A stretch of DNA of 64,000 bases, taken from contig CP054189.1 in NCBI GenBank assembly GCA_015709495.1, positions 2,728,001-2,792,000 of the forward strand, read 5' to 3'. Origin of the DNA: Chthonomonadaceae bacterium (GTDB lineage Bacteria > Armatimonadota > Fimbriimonadia > Fimbriimonadales > Fimbriimonadaceae). The notes under the pieces are model-generated. The model was not told where the DNA came from. It saw nothing but the letters and a program-made list of their open reading frames with translations, and did no database searches. The translations under genes were made by a program, and so were the position numbers. How positions within the stretch are numbered: the first letter of the stretch is position 1; the number at the start of each line of letters is the position of its first letter. This document shows positions 39,506-47,570 of this stretch, one piece after another.

Positions 39506-41671
39506 ATGGGCGACTCTGGCTTCTCGCATGGCGCGTCGGCTCTCGACCGCGAGGCACAATATCTGAAAGGGGTTGGGCCCCGAAACGCAACCCTGCTGGC
39601 CAAAGCAGGAATCCGCACCCTCCGCGACCTCCTCTTTTACCTTCCTCGGAGGTACGAGGACCGCACGAACCTTCCGTCGATCGGGAGCATCCGTCCTGGT
39701 CAGAACGTGACGGTTCGAGGCCGGCTGATTCGGGTCGAAGGTCGGCCTCTTCGAAGGGGCATGGTGAGGATCTCGGCCACTCTTGTGGATTCGAGCAGCT
39801 CGGTCAACCTCGTTTGGTTCAATCAGCCCTGGATTCAGCGGAAGTTGAGCGCGATCAAGGGCGAGATCATCGCTTTTGGGACGGTCAAGGAGTCGGGGTT
39901 CGCGTACGAGATTCAGAATCCGGAGTTCGAAGTCATCGACGCGGACGACGATGGCAGCGCGTTCGCTCGGATCACGCCTGTGTACCCGCTGGTCGAGGGT
40001 CTCAACCAGAGCGTCGTGCGTCGGGCCGTGAAATCGGCGCTCGCCTTCCCCATCGAACTCGATGACCCTCTTCCGGAGGGAATCCGCAAGCGCTTCAAGC
40101 TACCGGGTCTCGGGTGGAGTCTCCGGCAATCCCACGTGCCGGATTCGTTGGGTTCGTCGGAGCAAGCGCGGCGGAGGCTCGTTTTTGAGGAGTTCTTGGG
40201 CCTTCAGCTCACCCTCGCGCTCAAGCGGTCAGAAAGCCATGCGGAATCGGGGATCAGCTATCCGATCTCCGAACTGGGAAAGGTCGCATCGTCTCACGAA
40301 CCCCTCACCCTGTTTGATCCCCTGCCGGGGCAGGCGCCCACAGAGCCTCTTTGGACGGAGATCGGGCGGATGCTCCCGTTCGAACTGACCGGCGCGCAGC
40401 GGAGGGCCATCGAGGAAATTTTTGCGGACATGGAGTCGCCTCACCCCATGAACAGGTTGCTCCAAGGTGATGTGGGCTCAGGAAAGACCGCCGTCGGAGC
40501 CTGCGCGATGCTCGCCGCCGTTCGTTGCGGATACCAAGCTGCGATCATGGCTCCCACAGAGATCCTCGCCGAGCAGCACTTTTCGAGCCTCAGCGCGATG
40601 TTCGCTCCGTTGGGAATCGAGGTCGCGCTGCTTGTCGGCAAGCTCACCGCCGGCCCAAAGAAGCGGGCGCGGTCTCATGCGGCGTCGGGACACGCGGGAA
40701 TCGTGGTGGGTACGCACGCTTTGATTCAGGAAGGGGTGGAGTTCAAGCGGTTGGGGCTGGTCGTGATCGACGAGCAACACAGGTTTGGGGTCCTGCAACG
40801 AGCTGCGCTTCGCGGAAAGGGGCTCGGCAATCCCGACGTGCTCGTTATGACCGCTACGCCGATCCCAAGAACGCTGACCATGACCCTTTATGGCGACATG
40901 GATCTGACGATCATCGACGAATTGCCCCCAGGAAGACGCCCGGTGAAGACACACCGGAAGTTCCTCGAACAGCGCGAGTCTGTGTACCAGGCCGTTCGCA
41001 AGCTGATCGAGGAGGGACGCCAGGCGTACTTCGTTTGTCCGCTCGTATCGGAGAGCGAGAAGGTCCAGGCGCACGCAGCCGAGGAGCTTCACTTCAAGCT
41101 GGCCAATGAGGTGTATCCCGACCTCAAAGTCGGACTCGTGCATGGGCAGATGAAGCCAGCCGAAAAGGACCGGGTCATGCAGGAGTTCCGAGATCGAGAT
41201 CTCGACATCTTGGTAAGCACAACGGTCATCGAGGTCGGCGTGGACGTTCCGAACGCGTCGGTGATGGTGATCCAGGACGCGGATCGATTCGGCCTCAGCC
41301 AGCTTCATCAACTCCGAGGAAGGGTGGGGCGCGGGGCGGAGCAAAGCTACTGCGTGCTGCTTGCCGACCGAGGCTCGCGCGAGGCGGAGGAGAGATTGGA
41401 AATCATGGCCGGGACGACGGACGGGTTCAAGATTGCGGAGGCCGACCTCAGGATTCGGGGCCCAGGCGAGCTTCTGGGGACCCGGCAAACTGGGGCGCTG
41501 GAGGTTCAGATCGGCGACCTCGTGAGGGACCAGGGGATTATGGAGGAGGCGCGGCGCGCGGCTCAAGAGGTCATCAAGGGCGACCCGGAACTGGCTTCCC
41601 CGCAAAATCGCGGGCTTGCAGAGTTGGTTCGAAGGCGAAGAGCCGTCGAGGCAAGCTTAACCGTTTCGTAA
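39506..41671 (+). CDS. recG: ATP-dependent DNA helicase RecG
   Basis: 721 residues. The N-terminal wedge domain (OB fold, about 60-150) is followed by the helicase core: Walker A G321-D-V-G-S-G-K-T328, motif II D422-E-Q-H425, motif III T-A-T-P-I-P-R-T, and C-terminal motifs V-S-T-T-V-I-E-V-G-V-D and Q-L-H-Q-L-R-G-R-V-G-R. It reverses stalled replication forks and processes Holliday junctions in the cytoplasm. Length is typical (about 690-750). The ATG at 39506 faces the atpZ gene with only 24 bases between the starts, so both promoters overlap. Confidence 0.95.
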   Translation: MGDSGFSHGASALDREAQYLKGVGPRNATLLAKAGIRTLRDLLFYLPRRYEDRTNLPSIGSIRPGQNVTVRGRLIRVEGRPLRRGMVRISATLVDSSSSVNLVWFNQPWIQRKLSAIKGEIIAFGTVKESGFAYEIQNPEFEVIDADDDGSAFARITPVYPLVEGLNQSVVRRAVKSALAFPIELDDPLPEGIRKRFKLPGLGWSLRQSHVPDSLGSSEQARRRLVFEEFLGLQLTLALKRSESHAESGISYPISELGKVASSHEPLTLFDPLPGQAPTEPLWTEIGRMLPFELTGAQRRAIEEIFADMESPHPMNRLLQGDVGSGKTAVGACAMLAAVRCGYQAAIMAPTEILAEQHFSSLSAMFAPLGIEVALLVGKLTAGPKKRARSHAASGHAGIVVGTHALIQEGVEFKRLGLVVIDEQHRFGVLQRAALRGKGLGNPDVLVMTATPIPRTLTMTLYGDMDLTIIDELPPGRRPVKTHRKFLEQRESVYQAVRKLIEEGRQAYFVCPLVSESEKVQAHAAEELHFKLANEVYPDLKVGLVHGQMKPAEKDRVMQEFRDRDLDILVSTTVIEVGVDVPNASVMVIQDADRFGLSQLHQLRGRVGRGAEQSYCVLLADRGSREAEERLEIMAGTTDGFKIAEADLRIRGPGELLGTRQTGALEVQIGDLVRDQGIMEEARRAAQEVIKGDPELASPQNRGLAELVRRRRAVEASLTVS

Positions 41672-41721
41672 CGACGGGTACTTATGCAACAATCCGTTTC
41701 GAGTTTGGGTTTGCACTTGCC

Positions 41722-42057
41722 ATGGACTTGGAGATCGGTGTCGGCGAAATCAGTTCGCTCGAACTAAAGGATGAATTGGAAAGCCCTAACCCGCCCGTGC
41801 TCGTCGATGTACGGGAGGAGTCAGAACTTGGCATCAGTCGCATCGACCCTCACGTTCACATCCCTCTCGGCTCGCTGCCCCTTCGACTGAAGGACCTGGA
41901 CTTCGAAGCGAACATCGTCGTGATGTGCCGGTCGGGCAATCGGAGCCTTACCGCTGCGAACTACTTGGTTCGGCGCGGCTTCAAGCGAGTTCGCAATCTG
42001 TCCGACGGCATCAACGGCTGGGCGACCCTTGTCGACCCGCGGATGCAAAAGTATTGA
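41722..42057 (+). CDS. rhodanese-domain sulfurtransferase
   Basis: 111 residues, a single rhodanese domain: L-V-D-V-R-E-E-S-E near 32 and the active loop C-R-S-G-N-R-S near 70 with the catalytic Cys, followed by L-S-D-G-I-N-G-W. It carries a persulfide sulfur in the cytoplasm; donor and acceptor are unknown. Size and loop match the small thiosulfate sulfurtransferase / PspE-GlpE group. It follows recG after 50 bases and is convergent with the glutathione peroxidase gene, 6 bases away. Confidence 0.9.
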   Translation: MDLEIGVGEISSLELKDELESPNPPVLVDVREESELGISRIDPHVHIPLGSLPLRLKDLDFEANIVVMCRSGNRSLTAANYLVRRGFKRVRNLSDGINGWATLVDPRMQKY

Positions 42058-42063
42058 TCGTCC

Positions 42064-42615
42064 CTACCCCAGCTGTTGCTCGATGACCTTGAGGACCTCG
42101 GGGGCATCGGGCTTCGTTCGAGAAGGGAATCGCCAAGCTTTGGTTCCGTCTCGCGAAACGATGAACTTGGCGAAGTTCCATTCAATGTCCTTTCGGTCCG
42201 TTTTTCCGATCAGCCACTGGTAGAGCGGGTGGATTCCTTCGCCCTTGACCACGATCTTAGAGAACATCGGGAACGACACGCCGTATTTCTGGGTACAGAA
42301 CTCCTTGATCTCTTCGTTGCTCCCCGGCTCTTGGTTGTTGAATTGGTTGGCCGGAAAGCCTAGCACGATCAGCCCACGGTCCTTGAACTTCTCATGAATC
42401 GCCTGCAGGGATTCGTATTGGGGAGTCAGTCCGCAATAAGACGCCACGTTTACGACCATCAAGACCTTGCCTTTGTACGTCAGCAACGGCAGGGACTGCT
42501 CTTCGATCGTGTTCATCGTGAACTGGTAGATGGGCTTGTCGAGATCGACCTCGCCCGCGGACGAACCAAGGCCGGCCAGTAGCGACGCGGCAAAAACCAA
42601 GCAACTCATGCTCAT
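42064..42615 (-). CDS. glutathione peroxidase-family thiol peroxidase, exported
   Basis: 183 residues from the ATG at 42615 (GGAGG about 11 bases ahead; a TTG at 42633 lies in front of that site and is less likely). Signal peptide (about 1-20). Core motifs: N-V-A-S-Y-C61-G-L-T with Cys rather than selenocysteine, G-F-P-A-N-Q-F-N-N-Q-E-P and W-N-F-A-K-F near the end, with Gln and Trp of the catalytic tetrad. Reduces peroxides, probably with thioredoxin, in the periplasm. It begins 24 bases after the dipeptidase stop in the same direction. Confidence 0.9.
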   Translation of the reverse strand: MSMSCLVFAASLLAGLGSSAGEVDLDKPIYQFTMNTIEEQSLPLLTYKGKVLMVVNVASYCGLTPQYESLQAIHEKFKDRGLIVLGFPANQFNNQEPGSNEEIKEFCTQKYGVSFPMFSKIVVKGEGIHPLYQWLIGKTDRKDIEWNFAKFIVSRDGTKAWRFPSRTKPDAPEVLKVIEQQLG

Positions 42616-42639
42616 CAGGAATGCAACCTCCAACGAAGG

Positions 42640-44034
42640 CTACGGAAGTTGGGCCAGGCGAATCAGCAAATGGGCGTAGATTCGGCTCATGCGAAAGAGG
42701 TGTTCAACCTTGAGGCGCTCATCGGTCTCGTGGGCGTTACCGTCGCCAGTCCAGCCCGTTCCGATGCTCACGGTGTTTGGGACCATCCTCGCGTACGTTC
42801 CTCCGCCCATCACCTTGGGAATCGCCGGTTCGCCCGTCTCTTCGGAGTACACGCTGCAAATCGTCGCCACAAGAGGGTGATCGAGGGGGAAATGCAGCGG
42901 CGGCGCGTCGTCGAAATCGGCCACTCGAAAGCCGGGCAGGCACTCGGCGAGACGCTTTTCGCACCGCTCCCGCACCTCCTCGCCTTGCCACTCTACCGGG
43001 TATCTCACATTGAATAGCAGCACGAGCTTGCCGAGGTGAGATCTGACGATGCCGAGGTTGGATGTCAGGTCCTCTGAAACCTCGTCGCGGCCATGAATCC
43101 CCAAACCGACCCCGGAGATGTGGCACAGATCGAGAAGCGATTCGAGATTGGCGCGCTCTTCTACGGGAGCGATTTCGACGAGAGCTCGAAGCAGTCGCGT
43201 CGCTGCGGAATCGCCCCGATGAGGAGCAGCCCCGTGCGCGGCCTTGCCCTTCGCCAATAGGTGCAGGTCATCTTCGTTCCAATGCCAGCGCAGGTTAGCA
43301 TCCCAGTAGTCGCCCAGGGCAGATTCGACGCTGGCCCGGTGCGCGCTATCGACCCCGACCACAGCCTCGCAGCGGTCGATCACGATATTGGGCCGCTGTC
43401 CTCCTGACATCGATTTCAGCTCAACGGCCCCCTGAGGCAAAGGCCCCTCGACGGTGAGGTTGGCGATCCCTTTTTCGGCGTGATAGAGCGGCCAGCCTGA
43501 GTCTGGTGCGAGCCCGAAATCGGGCGGCGCCTGACTGAGGTTGTAGTGAGCAAGGCACCGCATCCCGGACTCCTCATTGCAGCCGAACACCATCCGAAAT
43601 CGCGCCTTGAGTTCGGGGCACGCAACTTGAACCGCCCGCATGGCATACAGCATCGCCATCGTCGGACCCTTGTCGTCGGTCGATCCCCTCGCATAGAGGT
43701 AACCGTCTTCGACGGCCGCTCCGAACGGCTCGTACTTCCAGCCGGGGCCGGTCGGAACTACGTCGAGGTGTCCGAATGCGGCAATGGACCTGTCTCCCTC
43801 TCCGAATTCGCCATAACCCGCAAAGCCTTCAAGGTCCTCGGTCTCCATGTTCCAATTGCGGCAGAGTTCGAGGGCAAGGTCGAGGGCGTCTCGGACCGGG
43901 CCTCCAAACGGCGCCCCAGGTTGGGGTTCCCCTTCGATCGAGGGGATGCGGAGCATTCGTTGGGTATCGGCCAGCAGGTCAGCCTCGTTTTCGCGCAGCC
44001 ACTTCTGCGCTCGTTCCACTTCCGGCGACAGCAT
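42640..44034 (-). CDS. PepV-like M20 dipeptidase
   Basis: 464 residues. Zinc-site motifs of the M20 family: F-G-H-L-D-V-V-P near 87, A-R-G-S-T-D-D-K-G-P near 115 with the bridging Asp, E-E-S-G near 155 and the final His region M-G-G-G-T-Y near 425. The inserted lid domain between about 190 and 350 is as in PepV, which hydrolyses dipeptides and unusual N-terminal residues in the cytoplasm. ATG at 44034 has TAACCT six bases upstream and no ribosome site, so it is probably leaderless; it is divergent from galK. With the peptide permeases elsewhere it may serve peptide use, but no linkage is shown. Confidence 0.88.
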   Translation of the reverse strand: MLSPEVERAQKWLRENEADLLADTQRMLRIPSIEGEPQPGAPFGGPVRDALDLALELCRNWNMETEDLEGFAGYGEFGEGDRSIAAFGHLDVVPTGPGWKYEPFGAAVEDGYLYARGSTDDKGPTMAMLYAMRAVQVACPELKARFRMVFGCNEESGMRCLAHYNLSQAPPDFGLAPDSGWPLYHAEKGIANLTVEGPLPQGAVELKSMSGGQRPNIVIDRCEAVVGVDSAHRASVESALGDYWDANLRWHWNEDDLHLLAKGKAAHGAAPHRGDSAATRLLRALVEIAPVEERANLESLLDLCHISGVGLGIHGRDEVSEDLTSNLGIVRSHLGKLVLLFNVRYPVEWQGEEVRERCEKRLAECLPGFRVADFDDAPPLHFPLDHPLVATICSVYSEETGEPAIPKVMGGGTYARMVPNTVSIGTGWTGDGNAHETDERLKVEHLFRMSRIYAHLLIRLAQLP

Positions 44035-44040
44035 CCGTCG

Positions 44041-44046
44041 AGGTTA
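44041..44046 (-). promoter_or_regulatory. -10-like TAACCT six bases before the dipeptidase
   Basis: GGTAACCT on the minus strand with TAACCT at 44046-44041; the six bases CGACGG lead to the ATG at 44034. It fits a leaderless start in the 61-base divergent gap with galK. Confidence 0.5.
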
Positions 44047-44095
44047 CCTGGCTCGCTTCCCCCTGAGCAGGGGTTCCATGAGGTATCCCTTGCCC

Positions 44096-45226
44096 ATGCT
44101 TCAAGAACGAGCTGCCCGGCTTTTCGCCGAGCGCTTCGGCCGCGCGCCGGAAGGCGTGGCCTATGCGCCAGGAAGGGTCAACCTGATCGGGGAACACACG
44201 GACTACAACGAGGGATTCGTCCTCCCGACCGCGATCGACCGGGGGATTGCGGTGGCGTTCAGTCGCAGCGAGGGGCCGAGCGTGTTTGTGTCGAGCCGAT
44301 ATGGAGAGGCGGAACCGTTCTATGCCCTAGAGGCAGAGCGCGGCGCGCGGGGTTGGGCCAGATACGCGGCGGGAATGGCGTGGGCGCTTCATCAGGAGTT
44401 TGATGCCCCGATTGCGGACGTTCTGGCATTCACCGACGCGGACCTTCCGGCAGGATCGGGACTCAGCAGCAGCGCCGCCTTGGAGGTGGCGGTAGGGCTC
44501 GCGCTTTGCCGGGCCTCCGAACTAGAGATCGCGCCGAAGAAGCTCGCTTTGCTGGCTCACCAAGCCGAATCCGAGTTTGTGGGCGTTCGGTGCGGCGTGA
44601 TGGATATGTTCGCGATCGCCCTTTCGCAGAAGGGGAGCGCGCTGTTTCTGGACACGAGGAGCTTGGAGTTCGAGCACGTACCGTTGCCGCAAGGAGTCTC
44701 GATTGCGATTCTCGACACGGGTGTGCGGCGGGAGCTCGCGGGGTCTGCCTACAATCAGCGGCGCGAAGAGTGCGCGCAGGCCGCGGCGGCGATTGGGGTG
44801 GAATCGCTCCGGGACGCTGACGAGGGGATGCTTGGATCAGGCCCTCCTCTGAGCGACCTCTTGCTCCGGCGAGTGCGTCATGTGATCCGTGAGAACCGCA
44901 GGTGCGAGGACTTTGCGGCGGCGCTTCGGGCCCACTCGACGGAGCCATTGGGGCGTTTGCTCAGGGAGAGTCATGCGAGCCTGAGGGACGATTTTGAGGT
45001 AAGCTCGCCTGAGCTGGATGCGATGGTTGAGTGCGCCGTAGGGGCCAGTGGGTGTCTCGGCGCACGGATGACAGGCGCAGGCTTCGGTGGGTCGTGCCTT
45101 GCGCTCGTGGAGAGCGAGCGGGCGGGTGGATTCCTCGAAGAAGTACGCGCCGCATATTTCCAACGGACTGGAATCGAAGGGGAGATATGGGTGTGTCAAA
45201 GCGGGACCTCCGCAACCGTAACTTGA
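44096..45226 (+). CDS. galK: galactokinase
   Basis: 376 residues from the ATG at 44096; an in-frame ATG at 44078 would add six residues. Galactokinase signature P-G-R-V-N-L-I-G-E-H-T-D-Y near 24, ATP loop L-P-A-G-S-G-L-S-S-S-A-A near 120, and the C-terminal G-A-R-M-T-G-A-G-F-G-G-S. It phosphorylates galactose to galactose-1-phosphate, the first Leloir step. No galT or galE is adjacent. GGTATCCC sits six bases before the chosen ATG, similar to other starts in the window but weaker. A stem (45230-45259) follows the stop. Confidence 0.94.
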   Translation: MLQERAARLFAERFGRAPEGVAYAPGRVNLIGEHTDYNEGFVLPTAIDRGIAVAFSRSEGPSVFVSSRYGEAEPFYALEAERGARGWARYAAGMAWALHQEFDAPIADVLAFTDADLPAGSGLSSSAALEVAVGLALCRASELEIAPKKLALLAHQAESEFVGVRCGVMDMFAIALSQKGSALFLDTRSLEFEHVPLPQGVSIAILDTGVRRELAGSAYNQRREECAQAAAAIGVESLRDADEGMLGSGPPLSDLLLRRVRHVIRENRRCEDFAAALRAHSTEPLGRLLRESHASLRDDFEVSSPELDAMVECAVGASGCLGARMTGAGFGGSCLALVESERAGGFLEEVRAAYFQRTGIEGEIWVCQSGTSATVT

Positions 45227-45523
45227 TGGCTCGGCCGCACCGGATGGGCCCGGGCCGAGTTCGCCGGGAACTTCGGCAGGGTTTTGCTCTTCCATCTGTT
45301 GGGAACCATCTTTCGGCAACAGGTCTGCCAACAACGCCGGAGATCGGACCGTTGAGTACATTGGAGCCGAGCGTGGAGTTGACCCGTACCGTTGCCGAAG
45401 TCCGCACGATTGCCGGGGTTAGACGATTTTTCCGGAGTTTTGCCGAATCCATCTCAAATCACGCCTCCTTCTATGGAAAGAAGGGTGTAGGCGGTCAGTT
45501 GAAGATTAGTGAGGGGTGGGTTA
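45227..45523 (+). other. non-coding gap between galK and the LuxR gene
   Basis: 297 bases. Just after galK, CTCGGCC (45230-45236) can pair with GGCCGAG (45253-45259) across a 16-base loop, a weak terminator-like stem with no T run. The rest should hold the LuxR promoter; several TTGNNN hexamers are present but no -35/-10 pair is convincing. The ribosome site GAGGGG at 45511-45516 belongs to the next gene. No gene of its own is seen here. Confidence 0.4.
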
Positions 45524-45796
45524 ATGGCAATGCCTAGCGCATCGAGATCGGACAACGGCAAACGAGGAGTACGCTTGACCAAGCGGGAGATCGAGGTTTT
45601 GAGCCTGATCGCCCAGGGTCACAGCAGCAAGGAAGCGGCTGACGTGCTTTTCGTTTCCAAGCGGACCGTCGATTTTCATCTTGCGAATATCTACGATAAG
45701 CTGCAAGTGAACAATCGCGTCCAAGCGTTCAGGGCGGCCACGCGACTCGGCTTGATTCCTTTCGAGCCGGTGTTTGGCGTGGGACCCCGCGACTGA
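45524..45796 (+). CDS. single-domain LuxR-type DNA-binding regulator
   Basis: 90 residues from the ATG at 45524 (GAGGGG about 8 bases ahead). Almost the whole protein is a LuxR/FixJ helix-turn-helix: L-T-K-R-E-I-E-V-L-S-L-I-A-Q-G near 18, S-S-K-E-A-A-D-V-L-F-V-S-K-R-T-V-D-F-H (recognition helix) and I-Y-D-K-L-Q-V-N-N-R. There is no receiver or sensor domain, so activity must be controlled by expression or by a partner. Targets are unknown. A strong intrinsic terminator follows. Confidence 0.88.
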   Translation: MAMPSASRSDNGKRGVRLTKREIEVLSLIAQGHSSKEAADVLFVSKRTVDFHLANIYDKLQVNNRVQAFRAATRLGLIPFEPVFGVGPRD

Positions 45797-45821
45797 ACCA
45801 CCGACACAATCGAATACTGGC

Positions 45822-45861
45822 AAGACGGCGCTCCGAGGTAACTCGGGCGCTTGTCTTTTTT
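45822..45861 (+). terminator. intrinsic terminator after the LuxR gene
   Basis: AAGAC-G-GCGC-T-CCGAG pairs imperfectly with CTCGG-GCGC-TT-GTCTT around GTAA, and is followed by six T (45856-45861). This is the most convincing rho-independent terminator in the window. Confidence 0.75.
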
Positions 45862-45878
45862 GGGGATCGGGGCGAGTC

Positions 45879-45884
45879 CATAAT
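45879..45884 (+). promoter_or_regulatory. -10-like CATAAT six bases before the DUF1854 gene
   Basis: CATAAT is followed by CTACGC and then the ATG at 45891; no ribosome site fits between the preceding terminator and the ATG. It fits a leaderless promoter placed just after the LuxR terminator. Confidence 0.45.
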
Positions 45885-45890
45885 CTACGC

Positions 45891-46391
45891 ATGTCGCAGG
45901 AGTCGCTCGGATACGTTTGCGCGGACGACGTGCGTGCCGCAAGGGTCGAGGGATCGACGACGCTGAGGGTCGAAGTGCGGGATCAGCTCTGCGTCCTTTC
46001 GGCGTCGATCAAGCGGGCGTTTCCGGGGTCGAACCCGAACGAATACTTCTCTGTGGTCGATGGGTCGGGCAAAGAGGTGTTCTTGCTGCACCGCTTGGAG
46101 GGGTTGGATAGTGCCAGTCGGGAGCTATTCGCCGAATCGCTCGACCGAAGGTACTTCACGCCCAAGATTCTGCGAATCGCCTCATTGAAGCAAGATGGGG
46201 GGATGTGGCTGTTCGAGGTCGAGACCCAACGTGGCCCGACGCACTTCTATGTTCGGAACTGGCGCGAGAGCGCCCATGAGATCGCCCACGACAAGCTCTT
46301 GATCCTCAGCATCGACGGGCAGCGGTACGTGATTCCAAAGGTGAGCGAAATCGATGCGCGAAGCCAAGCCTACTTGGACGAGGTGTATTAG
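45891..46391 (+). CDS. DUF1854 protein
   Basis: 166 residues. Matches the DUF1854 pattern: F-P-G-S-N-P-N-E-Y-F-S near 46, the G-K-E-V-F-L-L segment, R-R-Y-F-T-P-K-I near 85, F-E-V-E-T-Q-R-G-P-T-H-F near 107, and D-G-Q-R-Y-V-I-P-K near 143. Cytoplasmic, function unknown; in other bacteria DUF1854 genes occur near cyanophycin synthetase or an ABC transporter, neither of which is present here. The probable start is leaderless (CATAAT six bases ahead). It overlaps comF by 38 bases. Confidence 0.82.
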   Translation: MSQESLGYVCADDVRAARVEGSTTLRVEVRDQLCVLSASIKRAFPGSNPNEYFSVVDGSGKEVFLLHRLEGLDSASRELFAESLDRRYFTPKILRIASLKQDGGMWLFEVETQRGPTHFYVRNWRESAHEIAHDKLLILSIDGQRYVIPKVSEIDARSQAYLDEVY

Positions 46392-47016
46392 GCGTTTCCT
46401 CGACACCGCCTATGCGCCGAGATGCGGCCTTTGCGCGGTGCTCGGCGAGGGCGGGATTTGCTCGGTGTGCTTTTCCGACTTCGAGCCGTTTCCTGCTGGG
46501 GATGAAGAAGAGGGCCGGGGAGAGATGTCTCCCCATGTCCGGTCCACCGCGATCGCGTTCCGGTACGAGGGCCGCGCGTCGCAAGCCGTCCAGCGGCTCA
46601 AGTACAGCCGAGTCACGAGCCTTGCTGAGGAGATGGCGCGACTGCTCGCGGAGGCGTTCGACACGAGCGGCATTCCCCAACCCGACGCGTTTGTGCCCGT
46701 GCCGATTCACTGGACTCGCTGGTGCGCGAGGGGGTTCAACCAGTCCGAACTCCTCTGCGCGCAGTTGAAATGCGCGGAAGTGCGGTCCGATCTTCTCCGG
46801 AGGGTCCGCGCGACGAGGTCACAGGCGGGACTTACCCTCGAGGAACGGCGCACCAACCTTCGGGGAGCGTTTCGGGCTTCGGCTGAAGTTAAGGGCGCAT
46901 CGCTGGTCCTCGTCGACGACGTTCGCACTTCGGGCGCAACGGCGATCGAGTGCGCGAGGACGCTTCTGGAGGCGGGCGCGATCGACGTGTCCCTGCTCGC
47001 GTTTTCGGGCGCTTAG
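46354..47016 (+). CDS. comF: ComF-family phosphoribosyltransferase-like protein
   Basis: 220 residues from the ATG at 46354 (AGGTGAG about 9 bases ahead), overlapping the DUF1854 gene end. N-terminal zinc ribbon with C-G-L-C and C-S-V-C near 24-40, and a C-terminal PRTase domain with the PRPP-binding motif V-L-V-D-D-V-R-T-S-G-A-T near 185. V-P-I-H-W-T-R-W-C-A-R-G-F-N-Q-S near 120 is the ComF signature. ComF acts in the cytoplasm in DNA uptake during natural transformation in other bacteria, with an unclear biochemical role. No other competence genes are nearby. Confidence 0.92.
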   Translation: MREAKPTWTRCIRRFLDTAYAPRCGLCAVLGEGGICSVCFSDFEPFPAGDEEEGRGEMSPHVRSTAIAFRYEGRASQAVQRLKYSRVTSLAEEMARLLAEAFDTSGIPQPDAFVPVPIHWTRWCARGFNQSELLCAQLKCAEVRSDLLRRVRATRSQAGLTLEERRTNLRGAFRASAEVKGASLVLVDDVRTSGATAIECARTLLEAGAIDVSLLAFSGA

Positions 47017-47017
47017 C

Positions 47018-47566
47018 TCATTCAGGCTTCAGCAACCCGTACTTGCCGTCCTTCCTGCGGTAAAGAACCTCGATCTGGTTTGAGTCCTCGTTGCGGAAAA
47101 CGAAGAAGCTATGGTCGATCATTTCGAGTTGCAGCGCGGCCTCTTCGATCGAAATCGGCTTCGTCAGAAAGGCCTTTCGTTCGGCGATGGTGGGCGTGTG
47201 GTCGTGGGCTTCGTCCTCGTGAACCTCTTCGAACGCCGGTGGGATGACCTGGCCGCGCTTTCGATGCCGGTCGACCAACCTCTTTTTGAACTGACGAAGC
47301 TTCCGCTCAATTCTTTCGGCGGCCTTATCGATGGCAGCTCGAACGTTGGCGTCGCGTTCTTCGCTACGGAAGAAGATTCCGTCCGCGTGGACGGTAAGTT
47401 CGATTCGGTGCTGAGGGAGGCTGCCTTTGCCCTCCTCCCGATGGACGAGTTCGACCTTGGAGGCCGAGTGAAAATAGCGGCCCAGCTTGGCGAGCTTCTT
47501 GGCTGCGTACTCGCGATCCTTTTCAGAAACATTGCCGTCTGCGTTTCGAACCAACACTTCCAACAT
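47018..47566 (-). CDS. hpf: long-form ribosome hibernation promoting factor
   Basis: 182 residues from the ATG at 47566, with AAGGAG eight bases ahead. N-terminal S30AE domain (about 1-100) and the C-terminal domain (about 125-182) with K-P-I-S-I-E-E-A-A-L-Q-L-E-M-I-D-H-S-F-F-V-F near 130 identify the long HPF that dimerises 70S ribosomes into inactive 100S particles during stationary phase. It is 4 bases downstream of ispDF on the same strand. Confidence 0.94.
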   Translation of the reverse strand: MLEVLVRNADGNVSEKDREYAAKKLAKLGRYFHSASKVELVHREEGKGSLPQHRIELTVHADGIFFRSEERDANVRAAIDKAAERIERKLRQFKKRLVDRHRKRGQVIPPAFEEVHEDEAHDHTPTIAERKAFLTKPISIEEAALQLEMIDHSFFVFRNEDSNQIEVLYRRKDGKYGLLKPE

Positions 47567-47570
47567 GGGG

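Noticed and set aside
40478-41605. 375-codon minus-strand frame opposite recG
   Set aside because: The RecG helicase motifs are on the plus strand throughout.
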